Assembly: GCF_019059575.1 (NCBI RefSeq)
Contig: NW_024881863.1
Span: forward strand, 248,001-312,000
Reading direction: 5' to 3'
Length of the DNA: 64,000 nucleotides
Source of the DNA: Amphibalanus amphitrite
Taxonomy: Eukaryota > Arthropoda > Thecostraca > Balanomorpha > Balanidae
A model generated the notes under the pieces. The model did not search any database and was not told the origin of the DNA. It saw only the letters and a list, made by a program, of their open reading frames with translations. Positions 11,160 to 64,000 of the stretch are shown piece by piece (position 1 is the stretch's first letter; each line of letters begins with the position of its first letter). The position numbers and the translations under genes are program-made.

Positions 11160-12229
11160 TGCAGGGGTTCAGTAACTGATCCTGCTCGAATTTGACCAGA
11201 AAGATCACCTTCAACCATCCACTTTATTTGTATGACTGCTCCCCCTCTATCACCTTCCTCCCACTAACATTACCCTGTATGAGTGTATATCTGTGGGCGT
11301 TTCAGGGGTGTAGGAGGGCAGTCACTAACTGTTTGCAGTTGTGACCACTTTGCTTCTCTTATGTTAACATATTAACAGCATGCTCACTCCACAGCTATTT
11401 GCTTTCTTTTGTTTTTTTCCTTACTCTTAGCAGGGAGTGCCGCGACTTGTCATATTAAGTTTGGTCTGGTGTTAACGTAAGGTTCTGTGTGTCGCTGGGA
11501 TAGAGGGAGGGCGCACTCCTGGTCACCTATTCATGGGTGGCGGCGTAGAAAAAAAAAAAAAAAGCTGTCAGCCCCCTCCGCACATCCTGCCAGTTGGGTG
11601 GGAAGAGGCTTAAAAAGTAAGGCAGTTCCTACAATGCAAGGTTTAAACATGATAAAAACAGTTCAGCTCTCCCAGGAATGGATGAATATGTCGAAGTCAC
11701 AATAAAGACGATGCAAATTGCGAATTACCACAAAGATTACTACGGCCCAAGGCCGTATCTACGGCCCAATACGCGTCCTCAGTGCCGCCGTCCGGGAACG
11801 CTGCGCGCGCATACGAATCGTGACGTCACAGCCAGCATGGCCGTCGTTTTCGGTTGTCTGCTAGTTGCGATTTTTATAAATGCAAATTAAATATGAAAAC
11901 GTGAATGAAACTGAGTTTTTTTAATTCTTTGAATATGAAATCGCATATGAAGAATTCGTTTATGGTATTCTTGAAAATATAACAATCTGTCTATTCACCG
12001 ACCGGTTTCTTAAAAGTGACCGGCACTGACCAAAACCTATACAGTTGGCATGGTAGCCCCAGTTTACATAGAATGTTCAAGTACGCCTATGTATGTATAT
12101 ACAGCACTCTTCCCATTGCATGGTAGGTAGGACGTGACCCGATTCGTGATGCTACATGAGAGCTGAGACACTGCCTCCCACTGTGGTCTGTGTGTCTGTC
12201 AGTCTGTGGTCGTCGCTGGCGGCGGAACA
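11160..12229. other. LINE 3' remainder and unassigned sequence
   Basis: An A-run at 11549-11563 could mark the LINE 3' end, but no target duplication was found to prove it. TACGGCCCAAGGCCGTA near 11740 is a short palindrome. No gene was seen in this stretch. Confidence 0.4.
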
Positions 12230-14033
12230 CCTTCAATCAGTGGCGGATCCAAGGGGGGGGGTCACATGGGTCATGCCCCCCCTTGAGGCCCGGGGGCCCA
12301 ACGACCTGCCAGGGGCACCACCGGCCTATCAGGGGTATCACAGTCCTGACAGGGGCACCACAGGACCGCCAGGGGCACCACAGGCCTAGCAGGGACACCA
12401 CGCCGGCCTGGTGCCCCTGGGCCCTGACAGGACTGTAACGTCCCTGACAAGCCTGAAGTGTCCCCGGCAGGCACGTGGTGCCCCTGACAGGCCTGAGGCG
12501 CCCCTGTAAGGCCGGTGGTGCCCCTGGCAGGCCTGTGGTGTCCATGGCAGGCCTGTGGTGCTCTTGCTAGGCCTCTGGTGCCCCTGACAGGCTTGTAATG
12601 CCCCTGGAAGGACTGTGATGCCCCTGGGCCCTGACAAGCCTGAGGTGCCCCTGACAGGCCAGTGGTGCCCTTGCTAGGCCTGTGGTGCCTCTGGCAGGCC
12701 TCTGGTGCCCCTGACAGGCTTGCGGTGCCCTTGGAAGGACTGTGGTGTCCCTGGGCCCTGACAAGCCTGAGGTGCCCCTGACAGGCCCGTGGTGCCCTTG
12801 TTAGGCCTGTGATGCCCCTGGCAGGCCTCTGGTGCCCTTGCTAGGCCGCTGGTGCCCCTGGCAGGCCTCTGGTACCCTTGCTAGGCCGCTGGTACCCCTG
12901 CGCCCGGAGAGGACTGGTGCCCCTGAAAAGTCTGAAGTGCCCCTCGGCAAGCCCGTGGTGCCCCTGACAGGCCCAAGGTGCCCCTGCAAGGCCGGTGGTG
13001 CCCCTGGCAGACCTCTGGTGCCCCTGGCAGGTCTGTGGTGCCCCTGGCAGGTCTGTGGCGCCCCTGGCAGACCTGTGTTGACTGGTGCCCCTGCTAGGTC
13101 GCTGGTGCCCCTCACAGACCTGTGGTGCCCCTGGGCCTTGACAAGCCTGAGATGCCTGGCTATGACAGGCTCGTGGTGCCCCTGATAGACCAGTGGTGCC
13201 CTTGCTAGGCCTGTAGTGCCCCTGGCAGGCCTCTGGTGCCCCTGCTACCCCTGCGCCCGGAGAGGACTATGGTGCCCCTGAAAACCCTGAAGTGCCTCTC
13301 GACAGGCCCGTGGTGTCCCTGGGCCCTGACAGGCCCAAGTTACCCCTGCGAGGTCGGTGGTGCTCCTGGCAGGCCTCTGGTGCCCCTGGCAGGTCTGTGA
13401 TGCCCCTGGCAGGCCTGTGTTGACTGGTGCCCCTGCTAGGCCGCTGGTGCCCCTCACAGGCCTGCGGTGCCCCTGGAAGGACTGTGGTGCCCCTGCCCCT
13501 AGGGGTGCTCATGGGCCCAACAGGCCCGTTGTGCCCCTGACAGGCCTGTCGTGTATACTTGCTAGACCTGTGGTGCCCCTGCTTCCTGGCAGGCCTGTGG
13601 TGCCCCTGGCGGGCCTGTGGCGCCCCTACAAGCCCGTAGGTGCCCCTGACAGGTTTGTGGTGTCCCTGGAAGGACTTTGGTGCCCCTGACAAGCCTGAAG
13701 TGTCAAGGACAGACCCTTTAGACGCCAGGGTCAAGTTCGTCGGACTGACAACGATCACGTTCCTGGTAAGTACTCACTACTCAGCGTCCACAACATATAT
13801 ACACATAGCACATTCATATATACTTGCTTACAATTGGTAAATGTGGTTGTGGCTAAGAGTTAAGATACTGACTAAAAATAAAAAATAAAACTAAAAAAAA
13901 ATAAAAATGGGGGCACCACCAAAATGAAGTGGACGAAATCCGTTGAGTTTTTAATTTTGGGTATAGGTAGGGGCACAACTTCGATTCATGACCCTCCCCT
14001 TGGAGTTTTCCTGGATCCGCCCCTGCCTTCAAT
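12230..14033. mobile_element. hAT-type non-autonomous element with an internal minisatellite
   Basis: Perfect 8-base duplications CCTTCAAT at 12230-12237 and 14026-14033 flank 1,788 bp. Terminal repeats are CAGTGGCGGATCCA with one mismatch. The left end has a G-run and a GGGTCATGCCCCCC hairpin. Almost the whole interior (12300-13700) is a 20 bp tandem repeat. No transposase. Confidence 0.92.
12290..13710. repeat. 20 bp minisatellite, about 70 copies, with higher-order repeats
   Basis: The unit is close to CCCCTGGCAGGCCTGTGGTG. A shortened unit with GGGCCCTGAC recurs, for example at 12626 and 12753, giving a higher-order period of about 127 bp. Because the unit lacks stops in most frames, it creates many long but meaningless Gly/Pro/Ala-rich frames on both strands. 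Confidence 0.95.
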
Positions 14034-16074
14034 TAGGGGGGGGGGGGGGCACTGCCAACTTTTGGTCCCATTCTTTCCATGTAACGCCCATAGGGCTAAT
14101 GTTAAAATGTCCAAATCAAAGACAAGCACAGTGACCCGGTGCCCTCCCCGTTCCGCCGCCTATGTCGAAAGTCGTCGCACCGCCGTGCCTACGCCGCCAT
14201 ACTTTTACGCTAAACGACTCATTTTCGGTCTTCTTATCCAAATATCATGGTTATGTAATCTTGCGAAGAGAATATAATAACCACGGCACTATTCATTTTG
14301 GTGACTTCTGTTTACCTAGTGTTTTTCTGTCCCCAGAACCAGAAATGATTGAGAAAAATATATTTTATGTGCCTTGCCCTTTCCATATATCGAATTTCAC
14401 CTCCGACGAGTTATTTATTTTTGGCCTACTAAACGATGTTTATACCCCTTCCTGTAACACGACCAAGGTCCAAGGACTGGAAAATTCTCTGAGATAAGTG
14501 TACCCTGACCTTTCTGAATGTTTTAACAGATGACCTCATCAAGTCGGTTTGTCTAGCCCATTCGCGCGAAAATATTTGTGGGCTGTTTATGCAGCCCCAA
14601 TGTCGAAATAAAAGCAGTCAAATGCATGGGGTGGTTGGTATACCTCTCTCGAGGGTTTGTCGGAAGCCCCTTCATCCTTTTTCGCCATAGGTCCTGGCCA
14701 CAACATGTGGAAATCAGCAATCGCATAAACCACACCACAAACATCTCGTATTATACGGATACATGTATTTCCTGAACGCGAACACTGCATGCACGAGGGA
14801 ATCAGCAGTTCTGTACATCCCTAAATACAGACGCGTTTCGCCAATACAAACATGACCGGTGGAGAAAGTGCTGCACAAACAAAAAACGCCTGTACACGCG
14901 AGCAAAGTTAAACTAAACACACGACAGCCTATCCAGAGACTGTAAAGCATGACCGGCCAGACAAAAAACCACCACACACTCCACCCTACGTAGTTCATAC
15001 GCACGATACCCTACGCACTCTATCTAGCATAGCTTAGCGGAGCTAACAAAAGTCACCTGGAATTGTTGTGTGACCCGAGGAGACCGGACTAGCGTCTAAC
15101 CCCACAAAAGCTTCAGACTCACTGGATATATGCATTCAAACACAAGGAGCTTAGCTATTCCAGCCGAATATAATACTCCATAGAAAGGCGACGAAATACT
15201 CCGTAAATGTGAGCATCGAGTGGATTTACTAGACAATTACGTCAATAAAAGCCGTTTTCTTTGCCGATTTAGTCCTACCACACAATGCTTGAAGACACCA
15301 CATTCACATCCAGCCAGCCGCATACCCCGCCGCCCACACTCCAGGCCCACAATACCTGCCTGCTCAGTTTTGTGTGTCTAATTACTACTCGTGTAGTGCG
15401 GTTACATACAATTCTGTTCTCGGCGTAATGTGTACAATGCTCAAATTTCGGTTTATAGCGGTAAACCACGACAAAGCACTCACGACAATGAACAAAGCAG
15501 CACAAGGCGCATCCGAACCATTTTCAAACCGTTTAATTCAGAGTATGTTACACATTCTCTGTCATTACTTAAGGCACGCGCTGCATCGGCCTGTTAAGAT
15601 ACCCGGATTCACAAGAAAGCGGATTATTGAAAAGTCAGTGTGGAAGCTGCCATTCCACGGAACATTTGATAAGTCATATATGGTGTTTGTGCACATTGCA
15701 GAAGTCAACTCGTGACTCTGAAAAAGCTACTTTGGAAGCATATACGTGCTTCTTACGACAGAATGTAAGTTTCATTTCGTAAAGGGTAACGTGTTCTTAT
15801 TCCAATTATAAAAGTTATTATTTTGCTAGATGTTGTTAGTCGCCACGATAAATATATAAACAAGCTACCGACTGCCTACAAATAAGATTCCAAATAAATA
15901 GACACACTCGATGGTACCTTACGCAACTAGCAATCTGGCAATTCGCCTGATCTTCAACGTCAACTGTTCAGCATCCAGATATGTAAACATGCCAAACACT
16001 GTCCCACAAATGCGTTTTTAGGACGATGCCAATAACCCACGCCAACGCCCACCATTCTCTCTCGCGGCGACAGC
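14034..16074. other. 3' flank of the aquaporin gene
   Basis: This stretch must include the 3' UTR of exon 5b; the best minus-strand signal is ATTAAA at 15532-15537, about 540 bases after the stop. The rest shows no recognised gene or repeat apart from the G-run just after the hAT element (14037-14049). Confidence 0.45.
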
Positions 16075-55694
<39,620 letters not shown>

Positions 55695-57618
55695 GACGAC
55701 GGACGGCGGGCAGCGGTCGGGAGCGGTCTGACTCGGACGGAGGCGCGCGCGACACTGACCGGCCGCCGCCGAGCGGGCGTACAAGAGCGCTCGCTGTCGG
55801 TGACGACGAGGCGGCGCCGGAGCGGAGGCGGGCCCAGTGGACCGTGGGGCTGTTCAGGGGGAGGGGTCGCCGGGCAGGGCGGGTCTGTGGTCAGATCTGA
55901 CCCGAGGCGGATGACACTGGAGCTCGCCGGGTGGACGGAAGGTTCTCGTTGAACACACGGGGTCCAGCGGAACGCGAGTCGGCGCGGTGGGATCTGGTGA
56001 CGTGCTATGCATTGAGTATGCAAGAATATGCTGGCCCACGAATGATTGTGCGACGGACGTGGTTGTTCCGTCCAGCCAACACCACTAGTTCAATTGGTCT
56101 TATATCGAAATTCAATTATCACTACTTTCGAATAGCAATTGGATCCGAAAGTAGACAGGAATCATAGAGTCTGATGATGGTGTCGGAATGACTCCGACAA
56201 TATCCCCCAAACTTGCCTGATCATCACTCACTCCAACAGCTGGCTAAAGCGCTTAACTTGCACTGTAGGCAACAAAACCTGTCATCGTCATCGCGTGCAT
56301 TGAAGAAGGTTCCTAAAGGCTCGGATAGGCTTCGCATGTCCGGTGCCTCACGGCGGCGCTGCGGTAGGTCGCTCGTTAGATATTCGCGGCACGCTGCAAC
56401 AACCCACGGTGAGCACAATCCATGTCTGTCATAGCCGGCAGCGGCAGCGACGGAGGCGTCAAGGCGACGCAACAAACAACAAACAGCACCAACAGGGGAT
56501 GGGTCGTGTTTGTGTTTGTGGAGGACGGCTGAAGCCTTCCAGACACAGTGGTGAAGTCAATCACCGAATGATAAAAGTTGACATCAGCGTTAAATGTGGT
56601 TGTTCCAAGGGATGGCATTGTCTCATTAGAACACTTTTCGACATGAAATTAATAAAGTACCTAAAAGAATTTTGCCGTGAAACCATGCCACTCTTTGCTC
56701 TAAAGAACGGCTAATAAACGCAAGGGAGAACCGAAACGAACCGAATGGTAGCCGGCAGAATCTGCAATTTTTGTTATAAAGAAAATAGGCACCGACACAA
56801 GGTGAGGCGACCGTTTTCGTCGTCCTATGCGAGCCACGTGTCCCTCAGTCCGTCTATCCATGGTCGCCGACCGTCCAGACGGTCTCACGATTTGCTATGA
56901 GTGCTGAGAACATGTAGATTGTGGAGCCAAAACGGCACATGACTGATACACCACGAGCCAGGAAACTGGTACCAAGCGCTCCGTCCAGCAAGGCAGCACA
57001 CTCGTATATACGCGCAATGTTTATGTAAGAAAAGGGCGGAGCGGACCGTAAACGATGAGGGAAGGATGTGAAAAAACATCTTGTTGCTTAGATCAGTACG
57101 AATTATTGCACCATTCCAGTGCAATATATCGCCTGATTGCTGCATGCAGGGCTTTTCATTTGCCAATTTCGAAAAGTGAAAATGAAATAAACAGGCTGTC
57201 GTTTCTCAGTACTTCCACAACAGCGCATGCCAATGCCAAGCAATAATCCCTCGTGATATCACCGTTTTAACCAAAACACTATCGAGTATTCCCTCGATAA
57301 ATACGGTCTAGGGATCAGGGAGCTCACTGCGCCGCGCCGTTGCCCGGTGTATTTTGGTGGTCGCACCGGCCTCAGCTGGCTACGTCGAGGGTCTTTCGTC
57401 TGGAACCGTCGAACCGTGCAGGCCGATGCCAGCTTCGCTAACGATGCACCGGCGTGATTATTTCTCGCTGCAAATGAGTTTGCTGTTTCTTTAGCAGAAT
57501 ATGTTGACGAGGGGAGATGTGTTATAACGGTGATGTTCCCGACATATCTCGATAAAACATTTGAAAAAAATCAGAATTCACAAAGGCATAATGGTTGGAG
57601 GCCAATTTGCATTGAACC
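55695..57618 (-). promoter_or_regulatory. Aquaporin 5' flank and likely promoter region
   Basis: The first 250-300 bases upstream of the start codon (55695-55980) are GC- and CpG-rich with no obvious TATA box, which fits a CpG-type promoter plus 5' UTR. Upstream of that, 56000-57618, I see no repeat ends and no gene. The transcription start cannot be fixed from the sequence. Confidence 0.35.
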
Positions 57619-57897
57619 ATTGGTAATAGTGATGTCAATCGGATACCAACTTTTTGGTATACCGATACCAAACCGATACCAAGTTGGTATTAGGTATTTC
57701 AAACCTTATGCATTTGGTATTTTGTTGGTATAAGTAAGCTTCACTAATGTATAAGATGCTCCGAATTTGGTAAAAAGTTGGTATTTCTATCAGTTTTAAA
57801 ATTTGGTTTGGTTTTCGGTATTTTCCTATTGTTTCGGTTGGTATTTGGTTTGGTATCGGTTTCCGAATTTACCGTATTTGACACCACTAATTGGTAA
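57619..57897. mobile_element. hAT-type MITE, 263 bp
   Basis: Perfect 8-base duplications ATTGGTAA (57619-57626 and 57890-57897) flank terminal repeats TAGTGATGTCAA with one mismatch. The interior is rich in GGTAT and ATACC words that can fold back. No coding capacity. Confidence 0.9.
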
Positions 57898-60207
<2,310 letters not shown>

Positions 60208-60396
60208 GCATAATATATAATAATATATCATAATATATCAGTGTATTTAAACCTTCCACAAGGTGGCTTTTACGGTTTAGCGTCAGTACAATGGGTATAC
60301 AAAGATAAGCGAGTAATAGACAAGTAAAAGCATACAAAGTAAATTAAGAACGAATTAAAACTGACATATACATCAGAGCACACTCGATAAAATACA

Positions 60397-61194
60397 TCAG
60401 GCACTTCTAATGATAGCTTTAAAAGCTGCCATCGACGTCGCGGTTCGCGCTGCTGGTGCGAGCCGGTTCCATGCCGCCGCCGCTCGGTATGAAAAGTGTT
60501 TCTGTGTCACCGTCAATCTGCGTCGCGGTAACTGCAGGCTACACTCCACAGACCCTCGGGTTTCTCGACTAGACACGGTTTCGCGCGTGACAAACATATT
60601 TCGTACATCGGCTGGCACTCCCTCCGAATTTAACGCATTATATGTTTTTACTGCGTCGCGGTAGGCCACCATGGACTCTATCTTAGGCCATCCCAGTGAC
60701 AGAAGTGCAGACGTTACATGCTGACGTTTCTTGCAGCCTGTTACAATGCGAGCAGCGAAATTTAACACTTTTTGAATGCGATGAAGTAGGCTCCCGGTCG
60801 CCCCACCCCAGACGCACAGACAGTAGTTTAGATGAGGGAACACGTATGCCTGAATGATGGTTTTGAGAGCAGTCTGAGTGAAATAGTGGCGGAACCTATA
60901 CAGAGAAACAAGAATCCTGTTGCACTTTTTGATAACACTACAGATGTGAGCGCTCTATGTAAGACCAGGGTCGATTGTGACACCGAGCAATTTTATGTGA
61001 CTGGACTGTTTTACTAACGAATTACTGACTTCGATACAAATTCCTGAAGATTTGGTCAAGTTATGTTTTGTTCCAACAATCATAAAATCAGTTTTCTTTT
61101 CATTCATCTTAAGCAAATTGTTTCTGAACCACGACTGAAGCTCAGACATGGTCAGGGTGAGTCTTGTTTTCAGGTCGGTTAGACCTGAAAACAA
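60397..61194 (-). pseudogene. LINE ORF2 C-terminal fragment with one nonsense codon
   Basis: The frame begins in the reverse transcriptase thumb region (LQSWFRNNLLKMNEKKTDF, then LLGVTIDPGLT). A TAG follows at 60955-60957 where family members usually have Trp. The same frame then continues through HLNYCLCVWGG and RIQKVLNFAARIVTG to AAAAWNRLAPAAR and a normal stop. Apart from that codon the frame is open. The YADD part and everything upstream are missing. Confidence 0.88.
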
Positions 61195-61195
61195 G
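61163..61195. repeat. 14 bp perfect inverted repeat at the LINE 5' junction
   Basis: CTTGTTTTCAGGTC, five bases, GACCTGAAAACAAG. With a one-base bulge the pairing extends outwards by about four more bases. It sits exactly where recognisable LINE coding sequence stops. Confidence 0.8.
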
Positions 61196-63991
61196 GACTC
61201 TGCAATGACCGGAGGGGTGCAGCCACAATCCTAAACTCGCTGGAATCATCAAGACCGTGATGAATCTTTGCATCTGTCCGGTAAATACCTGTCTGGGAAT
61301 AGCATATTTGAAAGCGGCGCAGGCCGATAGGTAGGTAAGTAAAAACCCAGCGCGCATTTTGATAAAGACTGATAACGGTCACGCTTGACTTGAAAGCTGT
61401 GCTGAAGGGAGTTTACTGACAGCGGTCCCAGGAATTGAGACCCAAAAGTTAGGTACAGGAAACCATCGCTCACTAGCCAGCCTTAAGTTTAACAAGACCT
61501 AGTTAGCCCAAGGATGGCTGAAAAAAATCATGGCTAGACTAAAATTCAAAATCGTGAAACTCCCGAAGGGCGAACAGGTCTCGCCGGCCAGGGAGCTGAA
61601 CTGTCACCAGAAAGGATGAAAGGAGAAGACCAGAGGGTTTTCCAGGGATCTGTTGGGTACCTAACTGGACACAAGATCCAGGTCGCTGGAATCTTCAAGG
61701 TGGCATGATTCATATACGGGACAAACAACATATATGACCATACAGCTTCCCGTGTGCACTGAGGGGACAAGTTGACAGATCTAGGACCAGCAATAACACG
61801 ATGTTATATAACCGACCACGGGCCAGCCCTGGTTCGGCCAGGCCGGGTGGTTCTGCCCTGGTCAGTGGTCATTTTAGCGGTTAGTCGAGCCGTGAGTCAG
61901 GTACAAGTCGGAGCATAGCACCGACGTCGAAAGAGGGCCATCCGGGGGTGCTCAGACATGATGAGGTAAGGGAGGTTACTGCTGGGGTCAGAAGGTACTC
62001 GACGAGTGAAAACGGGCTGAAATCACGAACGAGATGCCGTTTTTCAATGGTGATTGATGATTCATAAGACATAGTTCAACGGAAAGCCTATATCTTCCTC
62101 GTCTTGCTAATAAATACGGGTGATACACGCGACAAAGACAATAACTTTTTTATAATCAAAAACAGCATGCATTTCCGGCCACGTCGGTTCCAAACCACAG
62201 CACGACACGACGAGCCGAAGTGAAGGCGAATTCGAGCATCTTCCGTCACGCAATTTACAGAAAATCAACAAAAAGTCAAACTATCCAATGTCTGCTGGAA
62301 GGTGGTGGCAACGGCCAGTACCTCTCCAGAATCGGCTATGCGGCAATCAGCTACCTTCTGAAGATAGTGAATCGGTATCACCTGAGACTGAGCCAATCTG
62401 AACAGACACCAAAGAGAAATCGTGTGCTGCGCAAGCAGCTAACAATGCCGACAGTAGGGTTTGGTTGCGTCAGGGCAGCAGTCAGCAACAACATGCGAAA
62501 TCATGCCGACTCTGCGATCCAGGCTCTGCTCGGTTGAACGCCGTTCATGAAGTCTGCCGAACGGCAGCCTCACAAAAGTCTGACGTCACACTCACCAAAG
62601 GTATGACGTCACAATGAAACACTCATTAATCATCAAATCGGCACGAATTGATTGATAGCAGCGCAATAAACGCGACATGATCTAGTCATGAAATGCAAGA
62701 GAACGCAGTGACCCCTGGCCTGAGAAGGTGACCGAGCGCACCTTCAGGGTGCAGGGGCGAGGCGAATTGACCGCCCACGTTCGTCTGCGATACAATTGTA
62801 TCTCACGTGTGACGGCTGACGATTTCAGCAATGCATATTTGACGATTGTTTGGCCAGCTTTCGATGCAATGAGCAATTCTGATCGTTGTCGCACAATGAT
62901 AAGATGGTTATCTTTTTGCACGAGCCATTCATTGAATTGCAATGGTTTCCACTAAACAGCGATGACTTTAGAAAAACAATACACCTGTGACCTGACTAAT
63001 CTTTACCGATGTCTGAGGCGGCCCACTGCGCGCCCGCCCACTGGCTCGAATTATCGTGAGAGACGGGGCTATCAGAGTTCTCAGGGGTCCTTCCCCGCTC
63101 CCAGCCAGGTCAAGGACAGCTTACGTAGCCTCCGGCGAGGCTCTGCGGCTAGCTCAGCTCGTAACTGGGTAACGCCGACTTCTTAGCAGCTAAAAGCTTG
63201 TCCCTCGAACCACCGTCCCACTTTTCTGGGCGTCGCCAACTCCGGCTAAAAACGTGCCCAAGGGGAAGGCTGCAAAGATAGTGAACCCTGGATTGTCTGT
63301 TCTCACGGATAATGAGGACCAAAGCAAGGAGCCTGGTCCAGTCCATGGTGGCATGTCGAAGAAACAGATGTTTGATTGTTCCTTTGAACGACTGCTAGCT
63401 GGATAATGGTTTGTTGGGTCCACAAAGGAATAAACACAGAGCATTTATCACTGCTTTTGTGTATACTGACTGTAGTGTAGATTCTACGGAGATTAGCCGT
63501 TCTGAGAATTGTTTTAGATCCTAGACAGGTATCAGGTGTTAAATCTGCTTTCATGATCCCGGTCGGTTCCGCCGCGTGAACGTATGACTTCTATAGTCAT
63601 GCTGCCGTTGCAACTTTACAAATAAGCCGTCATCATACCCTTATAACATGAGCGGCTTGATAAACACCTATTCACCCGCCTGTGACCCAGTCTCTGACCT
63701 TAAAAAAAAATCAAAGACACATGGGACCCTTCGAGAAATACCACCCCAGGACCACGCACAGTATCCATGACATATTTACACAGCAGTGAATCCTTCGCGC
63801 GAGCCTCGCTCGTTGCGTGACGGCCAGCGAGCGCCGAGCGACGAGCCGTGACCGGGGCACCTCCGGTGGTCTCACGGTGAATTTACCTAACGAGACGCCG
63901 TCCCGTGACCCATATTCAGCGGATCCGACAACGTTCTTCCCTCCAGCACGTCGCTACATGAAACGGGACCGCAGGAGTCCCTAGCTCCTTG
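61196..63991. other. Unassigned sequence
   Basis: No gene, RNA or repeat end recognised. The words TCGCTGGAATC and TCAAG recur near 61240 and 61682, hinting at a diverged local duplication. Confidence 0.45.
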
Positions 63992-64000
63992 CAGTGGCGG
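63992..64000 (+). mobile_element. Possible hAT left terminus cut by the window end
   Basis: The window ends in CAGTGGCGG, identical to the first nine bases of the hAT element at 12238 and of the terminus at 43731. Nine bases alone could be chance. Confidence 0.3.

Larger units (their letters stand above)
60208..61195 (-). mobile_element. 5'-truncated LINE with AT-rich tail
   Basis: On the minus strand the end of a CR1/jockey-type ORF2 is followed by a 3' UTR (AAAAGCCACCTTGTGGAAGG) and a TATAT-rich tail at 60209-60240, typical of LINE 3' ends. The 5' end stops at a small inverted repeat at 61163-61195. It is a different family from the LINE at 4993. Confidence 0.85.

Noticed and set aside
12290-13710. 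Possible CRISPR-like array
   Set aside because: The units are directly tandem with no spacers, in an animal genome, inside a hAT element.
12156-13840. Many Gly/Pro/Ala-rich frames, collagen-like at first glance, on both strands
   Set aside because: They follow the 20 bp minisatellite. A 20 bp unit shifts frame at every copy, so all frames look alike and none is a gene.
55695-55784. N-terminal extension of the aquaporin from the ATG at 55784
   Set aside because: The extra 30 residues are low-complexity and unlike family N-termini; the downstream ATG has a better fit.

Overview
The window is nuclear DNA of an invertebrate animal, most likely an arthropod. It carries one spliced protein-coding gene spread over about 40 kb of minus strand. 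The rest is dense transposon debris (CR1/jockey-type LINEs, mariner, hAT, and TTAA-target DNA elements) and long simple repeats. The arthropod assignment is inferred from the aquaporin sequence and the repeat mix. No bacterial operons, CRISPR arrays, tRNA or rRNA genes were seen.

The gene is a water-selective aquaporin. Its start codon is at 55694 and its coding exons lie at 55470-55694, 32752-32895, 24418-24627 and 20301-20381. One of two alternative last exons follows, at 17203-17334 (5a) or 16075-16311 (5b). Every exon is flanked by AG and GT and every junction is phase 0. The products are 263 and 298 residues. Both NPA motifs are present. The two last exons each encode a complete sixth helix, with different cytoplasmic tails. 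Introns 1 and 2 (22.6 and 8.1 kb) hold most of the repeats.

Region by region. 1-1.7 kb: a 3'-truncated TTAA element and a broken YqaJ-type nuclease gene (minus). 2-11.2 kb: LINE ORF1 and ORF2; ORF2 is split by a 2.8 kb TTAAAGGG-ended (Kolobok/T2-like) element whose removal restores the frame. 12.2-14.0 kb: a hAT-type element built around a 20 bp minisatellite. 16-55.7 kb: the aquaporin gene. Intron 2 holds three TTAA/CCC...GGG elements with terminal hairpins and many AGGTCA half-sites. Intron 1 holds GA microsatellites, a mariner of about 1.29 kb with a hAT element nested in its right terminal repeat, a small hAT MITE and a foldback element. 55.7-64 kb: gene 5' flank, another hAT MITE, an 805 bp CT tract and a 5'-truncated LINE. 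The last nine bases match a hAT left end.

No defence or metabolic gene cluster is present. The most original signals are the duplicated last exon of the aquaporin with a UG tract at one acceptor, and the TTAA-element families, whose terminal hairpins are kept while their sequence changes.
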